Positions 44,960 to 54,419 are shown, counted from the first letter of the stretch. The stretch is 64,000 nucleotides of DNA from Thioclava sp. ES.031 (GCF_002563775.1 NZ_PDJO01000001.1:1188001-1252000), one strand, 5' to 3'. Notes: generated by a model not told the origin, from the letters alone. A program made the numbers and translations.

Positions 44960-45391
44960 TCAGCGCACGACGAAGACGCTGCAATTCGAGTGCCGCACGA
45001 CCCGCGCGGCGTTCGGCCCGAGCAGGTAATCGCTGAGATCGGGGCGGTGCGCCCCGAGCACGATCATGTCCGCGCCGTCCTTCTCGGCCAGCGAAAGGAT
45101 CTCGTGATAGGCGGTGCCGACGCCCACGATGTGGCGCACCTTCGCGTTCACCTCGGGGCCGACCACTTCGGCGACGAAATCATGCAGCAGCTCATGCGCA
45201 TGCTCCTTCGCCTTCGCAGTGTGATCGTCCGAGAAGAAGGCCCCGACCACCGCCGAGCCGTAATCGGGCACCACGGTGACGACGTCGAGCTGTGCGTCTT
45301 CCATCTTGGCCAGCCGCGCCGCCCATTCGAGCACTTTGCGCTCGGTCTTGGGGCGGTTCATGTCGATCGCGCAGAGAATGGTATTGGTCAT
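44960..45391 (-). CDS. Universal stress protein (UspA family) coupled to a TRAP transporter
   Basis: Protein of 143 residues with the Usp fold: the first strand NTILCAIDMNRP, then the ATP-binding loop near the C-terminus, VLGAHRPDLSDYLLGPNAARVV, which follows the G-x2-G-x9-G-S/T spacing only loosely (it has GAHR and GPNAARVV), and a closing strand SNCSVFVVR. It overlaps the TRAP permease stop by 4 bases. In Halomonas the comparable protein TeaD tunes the TeaABC TRAP transporter, so a role in controlling transport activity is likely by analogy. Confidence 0.85.
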   Translation of the reverse strand: MTNTILCAIDMNRPKTERKVLEWAARLAKMEDAQLDVVTVVPDYGSAVVGAFFSDDHTAKAKEHAHELLHDFVAEVVGPEVNAKVRHIVGVGTAYHEILSLAEKDGADMIVLGAHRPDLSDYLLGPNAARVVRHSNCSVFVVR

Positions 45392-48003
45392 GCCGGTTCT
45401 CCTTCAGCAAAGGCCGCGTCGTCGTCTTCCTTGCGTCGATATTGCAGGAAAGCGATGAGCGCGAGAAGGGCGAAGGCGGGGATGAACATCAGCTCTTTTG
45501 GAAGCTGATCGTTCGGCACCTTCACGTTGGACAGGGTGACGGGATTGTCGCCGTAGAAGTCGAAGCCCTGCAGTTTGGTCTGCAGCTCCGTGCCGAACAT
45601 CGGCTCGTCCGCGACCATCTTGCCGTCGGTTTCGGTGAAGCTCAGGCCGAGCTTGTCGAGCTTGTCCTGACCCGTCGCGCCCTCGGGCACCTTGACCAGC
45701 ACCGTCATGTCCTTCGGGTCGCCCGTCGTATAATCGGGCCCCGAGAAGACCAGCCGCAATTCGCGACCGACCGGCGCCTTGTCGAGACGCTGCGTGATAT
45801 TGGCAGGCGGCACCTCGTTATAGGGCGGCTCGACCATGTTCATGAAGTAGCCGGGACGGAACAGGGTGAAGGCCACCAGAAGCAGCGCCACCGTCTCCCA
45901 GATCTTCGAACGGGTGACGAACCAGCCCATCGTGCCTGCGGTGAAGACGAGGATGCCGATCGTCGCCACGATGAAGACGAAGATCGCCTGATACCAGGTC
46001 ACGTCGATCAGCAGCAGGTCGGTGTTGAAGATGAACACGAAGGGCAGGGCGACCGTGCGCAGCGAATAGAAGAAGGCGGTGAAGCCCGTCTTGATCGCAT
46101 CGCCGCCAGAGACCGCCGCCGCCGCGAAGGAGGCTAGCCCCACCGGTGGCGTCACATCCGCCATGATGCCGAAGTAGAACACGAACAGGTGCACCGCGAT
46201 CAGCGGCACCACGAGGCCCGACTGCGCGCCCAGATGGACGACCACGCCCACCATCAGCGAGCTGACGACGATGTAGTTCGCCGTGGTCGGCAGGCCCATC
46301 CCGAGGATCAGCGACAGGATCGCCACGAAGACCAGCATCAGGATCAGGTTGCCGCCCGAGAGGAACTCGACGAAATCGGCCATCACCTGACCGATCCCGG
46401 TCAGCGAGACGGTGCCCACGATGATCCCGGCGGTGGCCGTGGCCAGACCGATCCCGATCATGTTGCGCGCGCCGTCGATCATGCCGCCGATCAGGTCGAG
46501 AACGCCTTCCCGGAAGCGGCTCATGGGCGCACTCTCGCCGCGGAACATCGCCTTGAGCGGTTTCTGCGTGAGCAGGATGAAGAACAGCAGGAACGAGGCC
46601 CAGAAGGCCGACAGGCCCGGCGATTTGCGCTCGATCATCAGGAAATAGACCAGCACGACGATCGGCAGCAGGTAGTAGAGGCCCGCCTTGTAGATGTCCT
46701 TGATCTCGGGGAGCTTCACGATCTCCGAATTCGGATCGTCCGGCTCCAGATCGGGGGCTTTCGCAGCGACCCAGACGAGCCCGAGATAGACCACGACGAC
46801 GAGCAGGGCGAGAACCCAGGCCGCGCCCTCGGGCACCATCGAGGTGATGAGGCGCACCGGGAATTGGGTAGCGTAGCACAGGGCCGCGAAGCCCGCGAAG
46901 AAGGCGAACATGCCAAAGGCGGTGCGCCAGACCGAGACCACGCGGTCGCCGATCGTCGGCATCCGGTTCTTCACCGCCTCCAGATGCACGATGTAGAACA
47001 ATGCGATGTAGGAGATGATCGCCGGGATGAAGGCGTGTTTGATGACCTCCAGATAGGAGATGCCGACATATTCCACCATCAGGAAGGCGGCAGCGCCCAT
47101 CACCGGGGGCATGATCTGGCCGTTGACCGAAGAGGCCACTTCGACCGAACCCGCCTTCTCTGCCGAGAAGCCAACGCGCTTCATCAGCGGAATGGTGAAG
47201 GTGCCGGTGGTGACCACGTTCGCGATCGACGAGCCCGAGATCAGGCCGGTCGCGGCAGAGCCCACGACGGCGGCTTTTGCCGGGCCACCGCGCAGGTGGC
47301 CGAGCGCACCAAAGGCCATCTGAATGAAGTAGTTGCCCGCGCCCGCTTTCTCGAGAAGCGCGCCGAACAGCACGAAGAGGAAGACGAACTTGGTCGAGAC
47401 GCCAAGCGCGATGCCGAACACCCCCTCGGAGGTGATCCACATATGCGACATGGCCTTGCGCAGGCTCGCGCCGGCCCAGCGGATCTGTTCGGGGAAGAAC
47501 TCGGAGGAGCCGAAGAAGACGTAGCACAGGAACACAATCGCCAGCAGGACCATGATCGGGCCGAGCGTGCGATAGGCTGCGATGAAGAGGAAGATGATGC
47601 CGAGGACGGAGATATAGGCGTCCTGCATATCCGCGAGCCCGCCATTGTCGACGATCTTCTGGTAAAAGAAATAGCCATACATCGAGAGCAGCGCACCGCC
47701 GACCGCGAGGATCCAGTCATACCACGGCACATGGTCCTTGGGTGAGGATTTGAACAGCGGATACGCCATCGCCGAGAGGAAGATGGCATAGGCCAGATGG
47801 ATCTGGCGGGCGTTGTTGATCAGGTCGCCCGGCAGCACATACGGCCCGATGGGCGAGGCCAGAAGCACCTGAAAGATCGACCAGCTCAGCGCCACCACGG
47901 CGACCATGAGCCCGACCCAACCTTTGGGGCTGCGCGCCCCGCTGTCAGAAGCTTGGACGAGCTCCTGTAATTCCTGTTCGTTCAAGGCGCGATTTTCCGC
48001 CAT
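45388..48003 (-). CDS. TRAP transporter fused permease (TAXI type, DctQM fusion)
   Basis: Membrane protein of 871 residues that merges the small (DctQ-like) and large (DctM) subunits of a TRAP importer. The first ~170 residues have four to five helices; the DctM-like core follows with the TRAP signatures GSSAT-like GSAATGLISGSSIANVV and LGMGLPTTANYIV, and a C-terminal extension (about 700-871) contains a periplasmic domain before a last helix (DUF3394-like). It uses a sodium or proton gradient. It pairs with the TAXI binding protein encoded upstream. Confidence 0.92.
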   Translation of the reverse strand: MAENRALNEQELQELVQASDSGARSPKGWVGLMVAVVALSWSIFQVLLASPIGPYVLPGDLINNARQIHLAYAIFLSAMAYPLFKSSPKDHVPWYDWILAVGGALLSMYGYFFYQKIVDNGGLADMQDAYISVLGIIFLFIAAYRTLGPIMVLLAIVFLCYVFFGSSEFFPEQIRWAGASLRKAMSHMWITSEGVFGIALGVSTKFVFLFVLFGALLEKAGAGNYFIQMAFGALGHLRGGPAKAAVVGSAATGLISGSSIANVVTTGTFTIPLMKRVGFSAEKAGSVEVASSVNGQIMPPVMGAAAFLMVEYVGISYLEVIKHAFIPAIISYIALFYIVHLEAVKNRMPTIGDRVVSVWRTAFGMFAFFAGFAALCYATQFPVRLITSMVPEGAAWVLALLVVVVYLGLVWVAAKAPDLEPDDPNSEIVKLPEIKDIYKAGLYYLLPIVVLVYFLMIERKSPGLSAFWASFLLFFILLTQKPLKAMFRGESAPMSRFREGVLDLIGGMIDGARNMIGIGLATATAGIIVGTVSLTGIGQVMADFVEFLSGGNLILMLVFVAILSLILGMGLPTTANYIVVSSLMVGVVVHLGAQSGLVVPLIAVHLFVFYFGIMADVTPPVGLASFAAAAVSGGDAIKTGFTAFFYSLRTVALPFVFIFNTDLLLIDVTWYQAIFVFIVATIGILVFTAGTMGWFVTRSKIWETVALLLVAFTLFRPGYFMNMVEPPYNEVPPANITQRLDKAPVGRELRLVFSGPDYTTGDPKDMTVLVKVPEGATGQDKLDKLGLSFTETDGKMVADEPMFGTELQTKLQGFDFYGDNPVTLSNVKVPNDQLPKELMFIPAFALLALIAFLQYRRKEDDDAAFAEGEPA

Positions 48004-48065
48004 CGTTCCCCCTAGCGGCCCACAGGGCCGTCCGCCTGTTCCGGCATGATCATAAAGCTGAAACT

Positions 48066-48095
48066 AAAAAAGGCGGGCACGCAAGCGCGCCCGCC
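48066..48095 (-). terminator. Intra-operon hairpin between TAXI binding protein and permease
   Basis: GGCGGGC (48072-48078) pairs with GCCCGCC (48089-48095), with an inner CGC/GCG stem, and on the minus strand the stem is followed by TTTTTT. It starts 17 bases after the binding-protein stop. As in the ABC operon at 19.57 kb, it should leave more binding protein than permease. Confidence 0.82.
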
Positions 48096-48111
48096 CAGTT
48101 ATACGCAGGGC

Positions 48112-49086
48112 TTATTTAATCCAGCCCTGCTCCTTATAGTACTTCAGAGCGCCCGGATGGATCGGAGCCGAGATGCCCTTGGTGACCATTTCTTCCGGCG
48201 TCAGATGCGCGAAGGCCGGGTGCAGCTTCTTGAACTCGTCGAAGTTGTCGAAGACCGACTTCACCAGAGCGTAGACGACGTCATCGGGCTCATCCGCCGA
48301 GGTCACGAGAGTCGCGCGCACACCGAAGGTCTGCGTGTCGTCGGGGTTGCCGCGATACATGCCGCCCGGAATGGTGGCTTTCGCGTAGTAGGGGTTGTCG
48401 GCGACCAGCTTGTCGACCGCGTCACCCGTGACGTTCACGAGGGTCGCGTCGCACGAGGTGGTGGCTTCCTGGATCGAACCCGAGGGGTGACCCACGGTGT
48501 AGACCATCGCGTCGATCTGGTTGTCGCAGAGCGCTTTCGACTGCTCGGCTGCCTTCAGCTCGGTTGCGAGCGCGAAGTCCGAGGTTTTCCAGCCCATCGC
48601 GTCCATCAGCACTTCCATGGTGCCGCGCTGACCCGAACCGGGGTTGCCGATGTTCACGCGCTTGCCCTTGAGGTCGGCGAAGTTCTTGATGCCGCTATCG
48701 GCACGCGCGACGACGGTGAAGGGCTCGGGGTGGATCGAGAACACTGCGCGCAGCTTCTTGAACGGACCCTGATCGGAGAATTTCGAGTCGCCCTTGTAGG
48801 CGTGGTACTGCCAGTCCGACTGGGCGATGCCGAAGTCGAGCTCGCCCGAACGGATCGTGTTGATGTTGTAGACCGAACCGCCGGTGGATTCGACCGAGCA
48901 ACGCACGCCGGTTTCTTTGTGGCTCTTGTTCATCAGGCGGCAGATCGCGCCACCGGTCGGGTAGTAAACGCCGGTCACACCGCCGGTCCCGATGGTGATG
49001 AAGGTCTCGTCGGCTGCGTTCGCCGCGGGCGCGAGCAGCGCGCCAGCGACGGCCGCGATGGCCCCGAGTTTGAAGAACTTTTTCAT
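48112..49086 (-). CDS. TAXI-family TRAP substrate-binding protein
   Basis: Periplasmic protein of 324 residues. The ATG at 49086 follows CGGGAG and starts the signal peptide [23 protein letters not shown], cleaved before ADETF. The mature N-terminus [22 protein letters not shown] is the family hallmark of TAXI binding proteins, and the [15 protein letters not shown] segment lines the ligand site. Such proteins bind amino acids or small carboxylates; the ligand here is unknown. It is separated from the permease by an attenuator hairpin. Confidence 0.93.
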   Translation of the reverse strand: MKKFFKLGAIAAVAGALLAPAANAADETFITIGTGGVTGVYYPTGGAICRLMNKSHKETGVRCSVESTGGSVYNINTIRSGELDFGIAQSDWQYHAYKGDSKFSDQGPFKKLRAVFSIHPEPFTVVARADSGIKNFADLKGKRVNIGNPGSGQRGTMEVLMDAMGWKTSDFALATELKAAEQSKALCDNQIDAMVYTVGHPSGSIQEATTSCDATLVNVTGDAVDKLVADNPYYAKATIPGGMYRGNPDDTQTFGVRATLVTSADEPDDVVYALVKSVFDNFDEFKKLHPAFAHLTPEEMVTKGISAPIHPGALKYYKEQGWIK

Positions 49087-49143
49087 TGAGTAACTCCCGT
49101 TGGTCGTTTTTGGGTCTCGGTTCAAAAATACGGCCCGCTTCGG

Positions 49144-50007
49144 TCAGCGCACATAGACTTCGTCGAGAAGCCTGTTACGCCGTTCGACCTCGGCGATCCG
49201 TTCGGTTGCGCGGGGTCCCGCGCGCTTCGCCACCAGCGCCAGAATTGCTTCGAGCAAGAACAGCGTGGCGACGTAACTCGTGTAGAAATGCGGGCTGTCG
49301 GTGGGCACGATGAAGGTCTCATCGGCCGCGTGCAGCGCCGGACAGCTGCGGCTGTCGGTAATCAGCGCGACATAGGCGCCCTGTTCATGGGCATGGATCG
49401 CGCTGCGGATGGTGGAGCGCGCGAAGGGCGGCTTGGTGATCACCAGAACCGCGTCGCGCTCGTCGAGCCCCGCGAGCGTGGCGCCCAGAGACGAACCCGC
49501 CCGTGCGCCCAGCTCCCAGTTATCGCCTAGGAAATTGGCGATATAGGCGGTGTACTCCGCGATCCCCGTCGAGCCGAGCGCGCCCAGCAGCACCACCCGG
49601 CGCGCAGCGGCGAGCTTGTCGGCCACGGCCTCGAGCCGCCCCGGCTCGATCGCGGCGGTCAGGGCTGCGATATTGTCCTGCGTGGCCGCGGCATAGCGGT
49701 TGAGGAAGCTGCTCTGCGGATCGACGGCATCCTTCTGCAGCCGATCGGCGCGGTCCGCGAAGGGGGACACACGGCGACCGATCTGGTCGCGCATGGTCTC
49801 GCGCAGCTCTTCGAAATTCTCGTATTCGAGCGCATGGGCGAGGCGGGTGAAGGTCGCGGGCGCAAGGTTCGATTCGCTCGCCAGCGTGCGCAGCGAACGG
49901 GTGGCGATGCTCACCGGGTTGTCTGCGATATAGTCTCCCGCCTCACGCAAGCGCGCGGAAAGGTTGCCATATTGCGCAGCCAATCGCTGTTCGAAACTGC
50001 CGGACAA
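49144..50007 (-). CDS. MurR/RpiR-family transcriptional regulator
   Basis: Regulator of 287 residues with an N-terminal helix-turn-helix (about residues 1-80, LASESNLAPATFTRLAHALEY) and a C-terminal SIS sugar-phosphate-type domain (VVLLGALGSTGIAEYTAYIA, about 125-265). The start is a TTG at 50007 with GGGAGGGG just upstream; no ATG or GTG gives a complete HTH domain. It lies between the TRAP binding protein and the divergent aminotransferase and probably controls both units. The ligand need not be a sugar phosphate. Confidence 0.87.
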   Translation of the reverse strand: MSGSFEQRLAAQYGNLSARLREAGDYIADNPVSIATRSLRTLASESNLAPATFTRLAHALEYENFEELRETMRDQIGRRVSPFADRADRLQKDAVDPQSSFLNRYAAATQDNIAALTAAIEPGRLEAVADKLAAARRVVLLGALGSTGIAEYTAYIANFLGDNWELGARAGSSLGATLAGLDERDAVLVITKPPFARSTIRSAIHAHEQGAYVALITDSRSCPALHAADETFIVPTDSPHFYTSYVATLFLLEAILALVAKRAGPRATERIAEVERRNRLLDEVYVR

Positions 50008-50052
50008 TGCCCCTCCCCAGGTTCCATCACCAGTTATCGCGTCGAGGTGACC

Positions 50053-50098
50053 GTTTCAATTGTTTCATATATTGTCAATGCGTAAAACATATGTTTCA
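50053..50098. promoter_or_regulatory. Operator region between rpiR-type regulator and aminotransferase
   Basis: This AT-rich stretch in the divergent gap has three direct repeats of GTTTCA (50053, 50062, 50093) and a perfect 12-base palindrome AAACATATGTTT (50085-50096). TATATT at 50068-50073 could be a -10 hexamer for the aminotransferase. It is the natural place for RpiR-type regulator binding. The assignment rests on symmetry and position. Confidence 0.45.
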
Positions 50099-50148
50099 TG
50101 GGGCAATCAGCGATCCTCACGCATTCTTGTCCCGAAGGAGGGACCGAC

Positions 50149-51471
50149 ATGAGTCACGTATTCCCGCGCCACACGAAGTCCAACGCGCCCTTGGCGGTAA
50201 AGGGCGACGGTATCTACATCCTCGATGCCAACGGGAAGCGATATCTCGATGGGTCCGGGGGCGCGGCGGTGTCCTGCCTCGGTCACTCTGACGCTGACGT
50301 GATTGCCGCGATCAAGGATCAGATCGACAATATCGCCTTCGCGCATACCGGTTTCTTCACCTCCGCACCCGCCGAACGGCTAGCCGACCGCCTTATCGCT
50401 CACGCACCGGGGAGCCTCGACCGCGTCTATTTCACGTCCGGGGGATCGGAGGCTGTGGAAAGCGCACTCAAGATGGCGCGGCAGTATTTCGTCGAGAAGG
50501 GCGAGCCGAGCCGGTCGCATTTCATCGCGCGCCGCCAGTCCTATCACGGCAACACGCTGGGCGCGCTGGCCGCTGGCGGCAATGCGTGGCGCCGCGAGAA
50601 ATTCAACCCGCTGCTGATCGACGTGAGCCACATCGCGCCCGTGCATGAATACCGCTGGCGCGAGGAAGGCGAGACCGCCGAGGAATACGGTCTGCGCGTC
50701 GCCAACGAGCTGGAGGCCGAGATTCAGCGCCTCGGGGCGGAGAACGTGATCGGCTTCATCGCCGAGCCGGTCGTCGGCGCCACGATGGGCGCAGTGCCGC
50801 CGGTGAAGGGCTATTTAAAGCGTATCCGCGAGATCTGCGACCAATACGGCATCCTGCTGATCCTCGACGAGGTCATGTGCGGGATGGGCCGGACCGGCAC
50901 GCTGTTCGCCTGCGAGCAGGACGGGATCGCGCCCGATATCGTCACCATCGCAAAGGGGCTCGGCGCGGGTTACCAGCCCATCGGGGCGGCGCTCTGCACC
51001 TCCGAGATTTACGACGCCTTCGTCAACGGCTCGGGCTTCTTCCAGCACGGCCACACCTATATCGGCCACCCGACCGCAACCGCCGCCGGTGATGCCGTGG
51101 TGAAGAAACTGACCGAGGGCGGGCTCGTCGCGCGGGCGGCGCAGCAGGGCGAAGTGCTCGACGCGGCGCTGCGTGAGGCGTTCGGCCAGCATCCCAATAT
51201 CGGCGACATCCGCGGGCGCGGCATGTTCCGCGGGCTGGAAATCGTGGCCGACCGTGCCACGAAAGAGCCGATGGACCCGGCCAAGGCGATCAACAAGAAG
51301 CTCAAGGCGGCGGCCTTCGAGGCGGGGCTCGTCTGCTACCCGATGGGGGGCACGATCGACGGCCAGCGCGGCGACCACATCCTGCTCGCGCCGCCCTTCA
51401 TCATCACCGACGACCAGATCGGGGAATTGGTGGAAAAGCTCGGCACCGCGATCCGCGAGGTTCTCGGGTGA
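50149..51471 (+). CDS. Class III PLP-dependent aminotransferase
   Basis: Fold-type I aminotransferase of 440 residues. The ATG at 50149 has GAAGGAGGG upstream. Class III features: GSGGAAVSCLGHSDADVIAAI at the N-terminus, FTSGGSEAVESALKMARQYF, the Asp of LILDEVMCGMGRTG, and the PLP lysine in VTIAKGLGAGYQPIGAAL (about residue 268). The family acts on omega-amino acids, beta-amino acids or their analogues with pyruvate or 2-oxoglutarate. Its stop overlaps the next start (GTGA), so it is coupled to the BKACE enzyme, which suggests that its product is a beta-keto acid. Confidence 0.9.
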   Translation: MSHVFPRHTKSNAPLAVKGDGIYILDANGKRYLDGSGGAAVSCLGHSDADVIAAIKDQIDNIAFAHTGFFTSAPAERLADRLIAHAPGSLDRVYFTSGGSEAVESALKMARQYFVEKGEPSRSHFIARRQSYHGNTLGALAAGGNAWRREKFNPLLIDVSHIAPVHEYRWREEGETAEEYGLRVANELEAEIQRLGAENVIGFIAEPVVGATMGAVPPVKGYLKRIREICDQYGILLILDEVMCGMGRTGTLFACEQDGIAPDIVTIAKGLGAGYQPIGAALCTSEIYDAFVNGSGFFQHGHTYIGHPTATAAGDAVVKKLTEGGLVARAAQQGEVLDAALREAFGQHPNIGDIRGRGMFRGLEIVADRATKEPMDPAKAINKKLKAAAFEAGLVCYPMGGTIDGQRGDHILLAPPFIITDDQIGELVEKLGTAIREVLG

Positions 51472-52220
51472 GCCTGCCGCATATCATGGTCGCGCCGAAC
51501 GGGGCGACCAAGACGAAGACCGACCACCCGGCGCTGCCGATCACCTTGGACGAGATTGCGCAGACCGCGCTGGCCTGCCGCGACGCCGGGGCAGGGGCGC
51601 TGCATCTGCATCTGCGCGACGATGCGGGCGGGCACCTGCTCGATAGTGGCGCCTATGCCGAGGCGCTGGCCCATCTGCGTCCGCTTCTGGGTGAGATGGC
51701 GACTCAGATCACCACCGAGGCTGCGGGCCGCTACGAACCCGGACACCAGCGCTATGTCGCGCTGAACTCGGGCGCTAAGATGGTCTCGGTCTCGGCGCGC
51801 GAGATGCTGCGCGATCATGAATTGCTGGCGATGAAATTCTACGAGGAAGCCGCCGAGCGCGGCATCAGGGTCCAGCATATCCTCTATTCCCGCGAGGATG
51901 CCGAGGCGCTGGCACGCGTCCTGCCCGACCGCCTGCTGCGCGATCCGGAGCTGCAACTGATCTTCGTGATGGGCCGCTATATCGCCGGGCAGGTCTCGAC
52001 GCCTGCGATGCTCGACCCCTTCCTCGACTGGATGCAGGCCGAGGCGATCACCCCCGACTGGGCGATCTGCGCCTTCGGTTCGGGCGAAACCGACTGCCTG
52101 CGCAATGCGCTCGCCAAGGGTGGCAAGGCGCGCGTCGGGTTCGAGAACTCGCTGGTGATGGCGGACGGCACCACCGCGCCCGACAACGCCGCGCGCGTGG
52201 CCGAGATCGCAGCCCTTTAA
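51468..52220 (+). CDS. Beta-keto acid cleavage enzyme (BKACE, Kce-like)
   Basis: Protein of 250 residues, shorter than the usual 270-310. The N-terminal VAPNGATKTKTDHPALPIT, the zinc-binding histidines in ALHLHLRDDAG (about residues 44-54) and the Glu/Ser pocket strands ITTEAAGRYEPGHQR and MVSVSAREM are those of BKACE enzymes, which transfer acetyl-CoA onto a beta-keto acid to give acetoacetate and a new acyl-CoA. The GTG start overlaps the aminotransferase stop by 4 bases. The pair could degrade a beta-amino acid or similar compound imported by the TRAP system. Confidence 0.85.
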   Translation: MSLPHIMVAPNGATKTKTDHPALPITLDEIAQTALACRDAGAGALHLHLRDDAGGHLLDSGAYAEALAHLRPLLGEMATQITTEAAGRYEPGHQRYVALNSGAKMVSVSAREMLRDHELLAMKFYEEAAERGIRVQHILYSREDAEALARVLPDRLLRDPELQLIFVMGRYIAGQVSTPAMLDPFLDWMQAEAITPDWAICAFGSGETDCLRNALAKGGKARVGFENSLVMADGTTAPDNAARVAEIAAL

Positions 52221-53641
52221 TCGAGCGCCGGATGCCCTTTCTCGGGGCAATCGGCGAGGTCCGACCGGTCTTCCTCGGGCAGTTGCCGGGCGATGTCGCG
52301 CAGGGCGCTGCGCAGGCCTTCCTCGACCACCGGGTGATAGAAAGGCATCGCCAGCATGTCATAAGCGCTCATGCCCGACTGGATCGCGAGGCCGAAGAGA
52401 TGCGCGAAATGCTCGCCCTCGGGCAGCGCCATCTCGCAGCCCAGCAGCTTGCCGCTCTCGGGCACGGCGTAGATGCGGATCATTCCATAGGCTTCCTCGG
52501 CCAGCCGCGCGCGCGATTGCGTCGCGAAATCCGCGCTGCCGATCAGGATGTCCTGCCCGTTCAGATCCTTGAAGCTTTGCCCCACGCGCACCGCATTGGG
52601 CGCGCTGAAGGCGATGGCCATCGAGGTCCGGCGGCGATAGCAGCGCGGGGTCTCGGTCACCGCGTTGCGCCCCGCGATGTGCCCCTCATCGGCGGCTTCG
52701 TGCAGGATTGGGCGGATCGCGTTCGCGTCGCCCGCGAGGAACACTCGTAGATCGCCGATCTGGGTGGTGGAGGCGTCGACCTCGGGCATCCCGTGATCGT
52801 CGAGCGGCACGCCCAGCGTCTCCAGCCCGAGCCCCGCGATATTGGGGCGGCGGCCCATCGCGGCGAGCACGGCGTCGGCCTCGAATTCCGCGCCGCCTGC
52901 GCCTTTCACGATCAGGCTGCCCGCATTGCCTTCGGAAATCTCTGCCGGGGCGCCCAGATGCAGCGGCAGCTCCGCCGCGATCGCGTCGCGCAGGAGTGCT
53001 GCGACCTCGGGGTCGGTCATGCCGGCGACGCTTTCCAATGCATCGAAGCCCGCGACCTCGATCCCCATCCGCGCCATCGCCTGTGCCAGCTCCACCCCGA
53101 TCGCGCCCATGCCGATCACCGCGATCCGCTTGGGCAGATCGTCGAGAGTGAACAGCGTATCGGTGGTCAGGATGCGCTCACCAAAGGTCTTCCACGGCCC
53201 CGGCAGCACCGGCGACGAGCCCGTCGCGAGGATGATCGCATCGGCGGTGACCTCGCCATGGCCCGCGATCTCGATCCGGTTCGGACCAAGGAGAGTCGCG
53301 CGGCCCGAGATCGCCTTGTCGCCAAGGGCTTTGGGGACCTTGCGCGGGGATTTCGTGAACCCGTCGCGCATCCGTTTCATCCGCGCCATCACGGCGGGCA
53401 CATCGATGCGCAGCGCCTCGGCGCCGGAAATCCCGAAGGCCTCGAAATCGTGGCGGCGGTGGAAGGCGTTGGCGGCTTCGATCAGCGCCTTGGAGGGCAT
53501 GCAGCCGCTTTCGGCACAGGTCGTGCCCCAATGGCCGTCGTTGACGATCAGGAAGTCATCGGTCGCATGGCGCACTTCGCGCAGGGCAGACAGCCCGGCC
53601 GAGCCAGAACCGATGATAACGACGCGCGCGTGTTGTGACAT
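52217..53641 (-). CDS. Pyridine nucleotide-disulfide oxidoreductase (dihydrolipoyl dehydrogenase-like)
   Basis: FAD flavoprotein of 474 residues. FAD site VVIIGSGSAGLSAL at the N-terminus, redox disulfide in CAESGCMPSK (about residues 42-51), NAD(P) site IAVIGMGAIGVELAQAM, the second FAD contact VFLAGDAN, and a C-terminal dimer domain with the His-Glu pair in PFYHPVVEEGL. All catalytic elements are intact. No lipoate-dependent complex is nearby, so the true partner is unknown; it could be a soluble transhydrogenase, a mercuric reductase-like enzyme or a Lpd paralogue. It lies 34 bases after the GT2 gene and may share its transcript. Confidence 0.87.
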   Translation of the reverse strand: MSQHARVVIIGSGSAGLSALREVRHATDDFLIVNDGHWGTTCAESGCMPSKALIEAANAFHRRHDFEAFGISGAEALRIDVPAVMARMKRMRDGFTKSPRKVPKALGDKAISGRATLLGPNRIEIAGHGEVTADAIILATGSSPVLPGPWKTFGERILTTDTLFTLDDLPKRIAVIGMGAIGVELAQAMARMGIEVAGFDALESVAGMTDPEVAALLRDAIAAELPLHLGAPAEISEGNAGSLIVKGAGGAEFEADAVLAAMGRRPNIAGLGLETLGVPLDDHGMPEVDASTTQIGDLRVFLAGDANAIRPILHEAADEGHIAGRNAVTETPRCYRRRTSMAIAFSAPNAVRVGQSFKDLNGQDILIGSADFATQSRARLAEEAYGMIRIYAVPESGKLLGCEMALPEGEHFAHLFGLAIQSGMSAYDMLAMPFYHPVVEEGLRSALRDIARQLPEEDRSDLADCPEKGHPALD

Positions 53642-53675
53642 GAAACCTCCGCTGATCTGTCGTGAACCGAACCGT

Positions 53676-54419
53676 TCAGCGAGGTATACGTTCCAACCAC
53701 TTGCGCGGTAAAGCCTGCGCCTCGCCGCGAACCCGCAGGCTGCGCATCGCCACGATCTGGCCGAGCGCGCGATGCGGCGCGATGGTGCGGAAGATATCGC
53801 GGATCATGCGTGCGTCGGCGGCGACGCCCGCGCGCCAATTGCCCAGCTTCGCGGATTTCATCGGACTGTCGACGCCGGGCCAGGAGACGACGGCGATCCG
53901 GGCGCGCTCTGCGATCCACAGCCGGTTCATGAACACTTCCAGCCCGAAGCGGGGCAGGGCGTTGAGCGCCTCCAGCCGTTCGTCCAGCATCTCGCGCGGG
54001 ATCACTCGCTCGCCCGAGATGTAATCGAGCCCGATCACCCGCCAGATGCGCGGCGCGTTGCGGCGCAGGCTGATCGTGACATCGGCCTCCCCATTCGCCA
54101 CCGGCGCGATCAGCGCGCCCAGATCGGCATGGGTCAGCCCCAGCAGATCGCTGTCGAGCAGCAGCAGGTGGCTGCCTGCGGCCTCCGCGATCCCGGCAGC
54201 CACGGCTGCGGTTTTCCCGCCGTTCTGCGTCTGGCGCAGCACCCGCAGATGCGGATGGGCGTCGCGATAGCCTTCGGCGATCTCGGCGGTGCCATCGCTC
54301 GAGCCGTCGTCGATCACGATCACCTCGGCGATCTGGCGATGGTCCAGCACACGCTCCAGCACCGCGCCGATCCGCGGGGCCTCGTTATAGGCGGGCAGAA
54401 TGCAGGTGATCGTCGTCAT
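53676..54419 (-). CDS. Family-2 glycosyltransferase, small soluble type
   Basis: GT-A enzyme of 247 residues. The start at 54419 gives the canonical MTTITCILPAYNEAPRIGAV; the DDG of IDDGSSDGTAEIA and the DxD-like LLDSDLLGL bind UDP-sugar and metal. There are no membrane helices, but the C-terminus is basic. It overlaps the DedA gene by 4 bases and is the fourth gene of the predicted lipid-remodelling operon. It may extend the glycolipid headgroup made by the GT21 enzyme; this is inferred from position. Confidence 0.85.
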   Translation of the reverse strand: MTTITCILPAYNEAPRIGAVLERVLDHRQIAEVIVIDDGSSDGTAEIAEGYRDAHPHLRVLRQTQNGGKTAAVAAGIAEAAGSHLLLLDSDLLGLTHADLGALIAPVANGEADVTISLRRNAPRIWRVIGLDYISGERVIPREMLDERLEALNALPRFGLEVFMNRLWIAERARIAVVSWPGVDSPMKSAKLGNWRAGVAADARMIRDIFRTIAPHRALGQIVAMRSLRVRGEAQALPRKWLERIPR

